This document shows positions 60,126-64,000 of a DNA stretch of 64,000 bases, in pieces. Both the position numbers and the translations under genes were made by a program. This DNA is from Macrocybe gigantea. Lineage: Eukaryota; Basidiomycota; Agaricomycetes; Agaricales; Callistosporiaceae. The stretch is from positions 310,001-374,000 of the forward strand of contig SJRY01000260.1 of assembly GCA_011319805.1 (NCBI GenBank). The letters are read 5' to 3'. The notes beneath the pieces were generated by a model. That model was not told the DNA's origin and did no database searches. It was given only the letters and a program-made list of their open reading frames with translations. Position 1 is the first letter of the stretch. The number at the start of each line of letters is the position of its first letter.

Positions 60126-63100
60126 TCAAGTCCTGCTCCATACCGTCGCTGTCGATGCGAATCCATCTCTGTTCGAACTCTGATTGATGATGCCTTGCTG
60201 GCTGACGCTGAGTTGGAACGTTGTGCCCACAGTCGAGAGACTGAACACAGAAACGGACGAAGTCGAGTCCAGGTTGACGATCTGTGATTGACATGAAAAC
60301 GAACTCAGGCAGGCTTGATTGTAGTTCTGCGAAAAACCGGCAGGTCTTCAGTAGAGAGTTCATCGAGACTATGCAGAACTCACAGTGAAGAAGCTATATA
60401 ATCCGGCTCCTGTCCGAGAACACAGTCAGATCGAACATCTATCGCGGTCATTAAACGCGAGAGCTTACCGAAAACGATGATATCCGTTGAAGTTGCGACG
60501 TTGAGGCCCCATGAGGACGTCATCCCGCTGGGGAATGAGGGGTCCCTGAAAGCCGAATTTATAGAGAACGGATTCGGAGGCGCGGGATTGGGTTGGAAAT
60601 ATGGCTGAATATGTGTCAGCATAGAATTTGTGGGAGCATATGCGGAAGACATACACTTTCCGTTTGGATCAGGCCCATGTAGTGGTTTTTTGCGTTTACC
60701 AAGTTGTACTGGTAAAGAACATGATGCTCGGCTGAGATGACAACTGCTGAGATAACGGGTACTCTTGTGTCCAAGCATACTCACAAGCTATAGGGTTGTG
60801 GTTCAGCACTACAGATTTCATCGTATTCACTGGCTTACTCACCAGTTCCAATCATCCAGACTGGACCAGCGGATTCCGACAAAATTCCGCGACCCGAATA
60901 AAGAGAAATCTGCGACGACCCGTCGCCATCCAGATCGTGATCGGCGAGCCACACCCACGTTCCCTACGACAGGTTAAACGGACATAAACGTTGGTCGAGG
61001 CGAAGCAGGTACCTCTAGATATGCTGTGGAAGAAGGTGTGAGGTGAAGCGCCATGAAAGCTGCAAAGCAATTTGCAGATCCAACACTGGTTTTTGGACAT
61101 TGGCTTGTTTCCAGGTTCGTGCCGGCCGCTGTAATAGCCATTGTAACGGAGAACCATTCAGATATATGGCCGCAGAGCGCTCACCACCTCCTAGCCTATG
61201 TTACGAAAAATCGTCACTTGAACCCCGACTCGCATATATGCCAGCATACCTGATATGGGTGTCCCACATTCCGGCACCTCCATTCTGGCCATTGGGCTGC
61301 TTAACGTTCCATTCAACGACAATCGCTCCGGCAGCTAAGGAAGGCATTCACGCTGTCAATGTTTAGGAAATTGTAAAAGAATAAAGGAAAGTTCACTTGG
61401 TCCAATAGTCGCGAAGAGCATATCAGAGATCTCGACAATGCCTTGCGAACCAGAGTCTCCTACTCTGACAACTACCTGCGGACTGTTTTGGTTCTGGAAA
61501 GCACTTCCTCTTCCAGCAATGACAGACCATGCCTCTCCAACGATCTGAGTTCCGGCGGGAATTGTCAGAGTGGACGTTACAACGTAGGTTCCAGCATCAA
61601 AAATATGATCTTGCACCCAGAGAACTAGGGATATCGTTCAGGATTGGCCTGGAATGTGGTGGAGATGAAGGACAGGTACGAACCTTGTTGAAGACAGCTT
61701 GAACAGCGGCCGTGTCGTCCGTCCGTCCGTCGCCTTTTGCACCATTGTCTTTGACGCTGACGATCTGACTTAAGGCGTAGTCGGCATACTGAGGGTGTGT
61801 CTTGCCGAAGATCTTGCCCAAACCATCCAACAAAACCGACGGCTTGTTGGGAGAGAAGATGTTTCCTTGTGTGAAGGTTGGCGACGAACTAGTCCATGAA
61901 AGACATTGCCTTGGCCCCAAGAAGCAATTGTTATAGTGCCTCCGGCAAGAACCACAGCACCGCCTACTACGCCAACAGCCGTCGGGACGTTGGTGAGCCG
62001 CGCGTTGTTGATGACAAGCGAACCGGCCAGCCTGCCATTGCTGGGTTGGGAAGAACGGACGAAAATGGGCGTGTTGGTCACGGTAGCATCTATAATAGCC
62101 TCTGCGCCGACAGTCTACAGCCCAGATGCGTAAAATATGTGTGCCACTTGTAGTATTATGTCCTAAACCAACCTGGGTTTGCTCCGTTGTACCACCTGTT
62201 GTCAAATCAAAGCCAACCTACCGTGTGTCAAATCATTCCTACGAAAATTAAGAGTACAAATGTAACGCTCACTTGGCAGTTGTTGATATTGACATTCTGG
62301 AATGTCCAGCCTTTGTTGAGATGAGTAAGTCCTTGCTTGTACTGTGCAAGGATGAATAACATACCCCAATTCCAAATGCCAAATACGGCGGTATTTGCAT
62401 TGTTGATGGTGATATTTCGGACTGTGAATCTGTGCATGTCTGTCAAATAATTTCATCTTACAGGACTTTGAAAGGCATACTGCTGGTTCCCGACCCACAT
62501 CCCGAATTTGCCTATCATCTTCACTTCAATCGCTCTCTAATGAATGCCAACTTGACGAAACATTACCTCCATTGAAGACCAAGTCACCCATGAAGCCTCC
62601 GCTGCCATTTTCCATCCAAATCCCTATTTAGACCGCACGTTGACAACGCTGCTCAACTTGATGCTTCCAAACCTACCTTGGTGGGCAGTGTTTGATGCGG
62701 TCGACATTTCAAAGACTATATTCATCAACGATGTGGCTTGGGCAACTTGCCAATGGATTCCTGTGCCTTGATTGTTCGTAGCCGGGACCCTAGCAAGCTT
62801 TTGAGGAACGCACAAGCCAACAAATCAGCCTAGGGCAGGTTTCTCACCGCCTGACGTCGATGACGAAGTTTCTTACGGAACGGAAGCTGATGTCAAGCTG
62901 AGCAAGCTGGTCATATAAACTGCGATCGTGGTGGTGCTCACAAATTGTTCTGGTTCGTGTACCACTGTGCTCCTCCACCGTTTGGGATATACGGATCGGC
63001 ATCTGAATTTTTTTTTTAAAGAAAAAAGCGCATTTATGGCGTTATATAAATGCATAATGTATCCAGAACTAACCGATTACAGCCATTCCTTGAAAACTTG

Positions 63101-63742
63101 AAGCAGCGAGAAGAGTCGGTGGACTTCTCGCATCTCCAATGAGCTGAGTGTAGTAATACGGTGTAATTGGGGACGAGACCAGATAGGTCCTGATTCCTTT
63201 CGTGAACAGCGATTCTCCCTATGTCAATTTCTACGTACCCTTTCGGGAAAAAAACAATAGCCGGAGTTATGCTGCAGGATAGTGCAGATCATTCAAAGGA
63301 GCATATCCACGAGTATGGTTGATTGGCTTACGTGCTAGAAGCACAACCACCCCCGCCACAACGACCACCTGAAGAAATCGCATTGCTGACACCGATGAGA
63401 CTCGAAACTGTAGATTGCCAAAAGGTAACTATACTTGATGGCTGCCGTGTCATCGGTTACCCCGTCTCCTTTGGCACCAAAGTCCTATGCGTCAATGAGC
63501 TACCGATCAAATGGTACATTCAAGCGGAAAGTTCTCACCTTCACGTTTCTAAACACTTGATATGCACTGGGATTTGTATTGAAGGCCGCTGTCCCTTGGT
63601 GCTTGATCGTCTGGAGCCAATATGGATCGCCGGGAGCTGCAGCTCCTGGTCCCAAGGGGGCAGTGCATGACGTTCCTAGTCCATGTACGAAGGTGGTAAA
63701 GTAGCAGGAAATAGCTAGCAAGGCCCCAAAATAACGGAACAT
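60126..63742 (-). CDS. Secreted GH55 exo-beta-1,3-glucanase
   Basis: Glycoside hydrolase of family 55 acting on laminarin and fungal-wall beta-1,3-glucan. The signal peptide is MFRYFGALLAISCYFTTFVHG. It has the family's tandem beta-helix organisation: the first lobe has PSAYQVFRNVKDFGAKGDG-type text and FRSVRNFVIDVR, then TNNQGTGIHWQVAQATSLMN and IWMENGSGGFMGDLVFNGG. The second lobe starts DNGAKGDGRTDDTAAVQAVF and holds the conserved VVEWNVKQPNG and WDTHIRLGGAGTNLQ. The C-terminus ends ATVWSRT at 60126. More than fifteen short introns; length about 780 residues, normal for the family. Probably wall remodelling or nutrition. Confidence 0.92.
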
Positions 63743-63802
63743 ATCCTAGACCAGGTGAGGTTACAAGCAGCGGCTGACGGTCCCTCCTCCAGACCTGATG
63801 CA

Positions 63803-63809
63803 TTTATAC
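63803..63809 (-). promoter_or_regulatory. TATA box of the GH55 gene
   Basis: TATAAAT on the minus strand about 60 bp upstream of the GH55 ATG (63742), a normal TATA-to-ATG distance for a secreted-enzyme gene with a short leader. The remaining bases to the window end are upstream sequence with no gene seen. Confidence 0.6.
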
Positions 63810-64000
63810 CTCGAAGCCACGGCCTCAGGTGACTATGCAGGCGACCTCTGGCATCCTTTTGCATGCTCAGCCGCCGCGTGATGAACGGTGAGATCGGTCA
63901 TCAAAAGCGTTTTGCTTGGATGTCCTCTCCTCAGATGTAGAATAAGGAAACGAAAGTGAATCAGCTGTTCGGACACCAATCAGGCCCTGGTAACGGTAAG

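Overview
The window is nuclear DNA from a filamentous basidiomycete, most likely an Agaricomycete. The evidence is the gene style (many exons, GT-AG introns mostly 45-90 nt long) and families typical of mushroom genomes: DUF6533 membrane proteins, a FunK1-type kinase relic, a GT69 (CAP59/CMT1-like) mannosyltransferase, an exo-beta-1,3-glucanase of family GH55 and an Aur1 inositol phosphorylceramide synthase. Gene models were assembled by hand from reading frames, splice consensus and codon phase. Spans are reliable. Individual exon borders are firm only where phases are quoted.

Layout. 0-10 kb: a 5'-truncated UCHL5/UCH37 deubiquitinase, a cytochrome P450, a protein with an Asx-homology (ASXH/DEUBAD)-like region, and a three-finger C2H2 protein, separated by long gaps. 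10-13.8 kb: no intact gene, but two diverged copies of a segment of about 0.5 kb. 13.8-21.3 kb: a JmjN/JmjC histone demethylase and the DNA-repair protein NBS1. 21.9-30 kb: two DUF6533 membrane-protein genes bracket a GT69 mannosyltransferase and ornithine carbamoyltransferase. 30-37 kb: mitochondrial uS10m, ribosomal uL23, glycogen synthase and the rRNA-processing factor RRP36. 37-39.3 kb: decayed hypothetical genes. 39.4-42.6 kb: a DUF92/TMEM19 membrane protein and the COPII cargo protein ERV41. 43-45.8 kb: a broken FunK1 kinase. 45.9-55.8 kb: a dense housekeeping block (SDH3, proteasome beta7, TRM112, exosome RRP45, arginyl-tRNA synthetase, AUR1, U1A/U2B'', ribosomal uL16). 56-64 kb: a frame-broken kinase-like gene, an FCP1/NIF-type phosphatase-like gene and a secreted GH55 glucanase.

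There is no operon-like system. Most genes are housekeeping: ribosome biogenesis and translation (uL23, uL16, uS10m, RRP36, RRP45, TRM112, ArgRS), protein turnover (UCHL5, PRE4), chromatin and repair (JmjC, NBS1), and membrane, wall and storage carbohydrate (AUR1, GT69, GSY, GH55). Several lie head-to-head on very short shared promoters, the extreme being TRM112/RRP45 with 64 bp between start codons.

The points I find most worth following are: an ASXH-like protein encoded about 3.7 kb from a UCH-family deubiquitinase (animal ASX proteins activate a UCH enzyme); a large proline-rich tail on ERV41; an FCP1-like protein with Asn at the second Asp of its catalytic motif; and repeated one-base frame breaks, including in the essential AUR1, which raise the question of sequence error versus real decay. 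I did not find a clear, wholly new multi-gene system.
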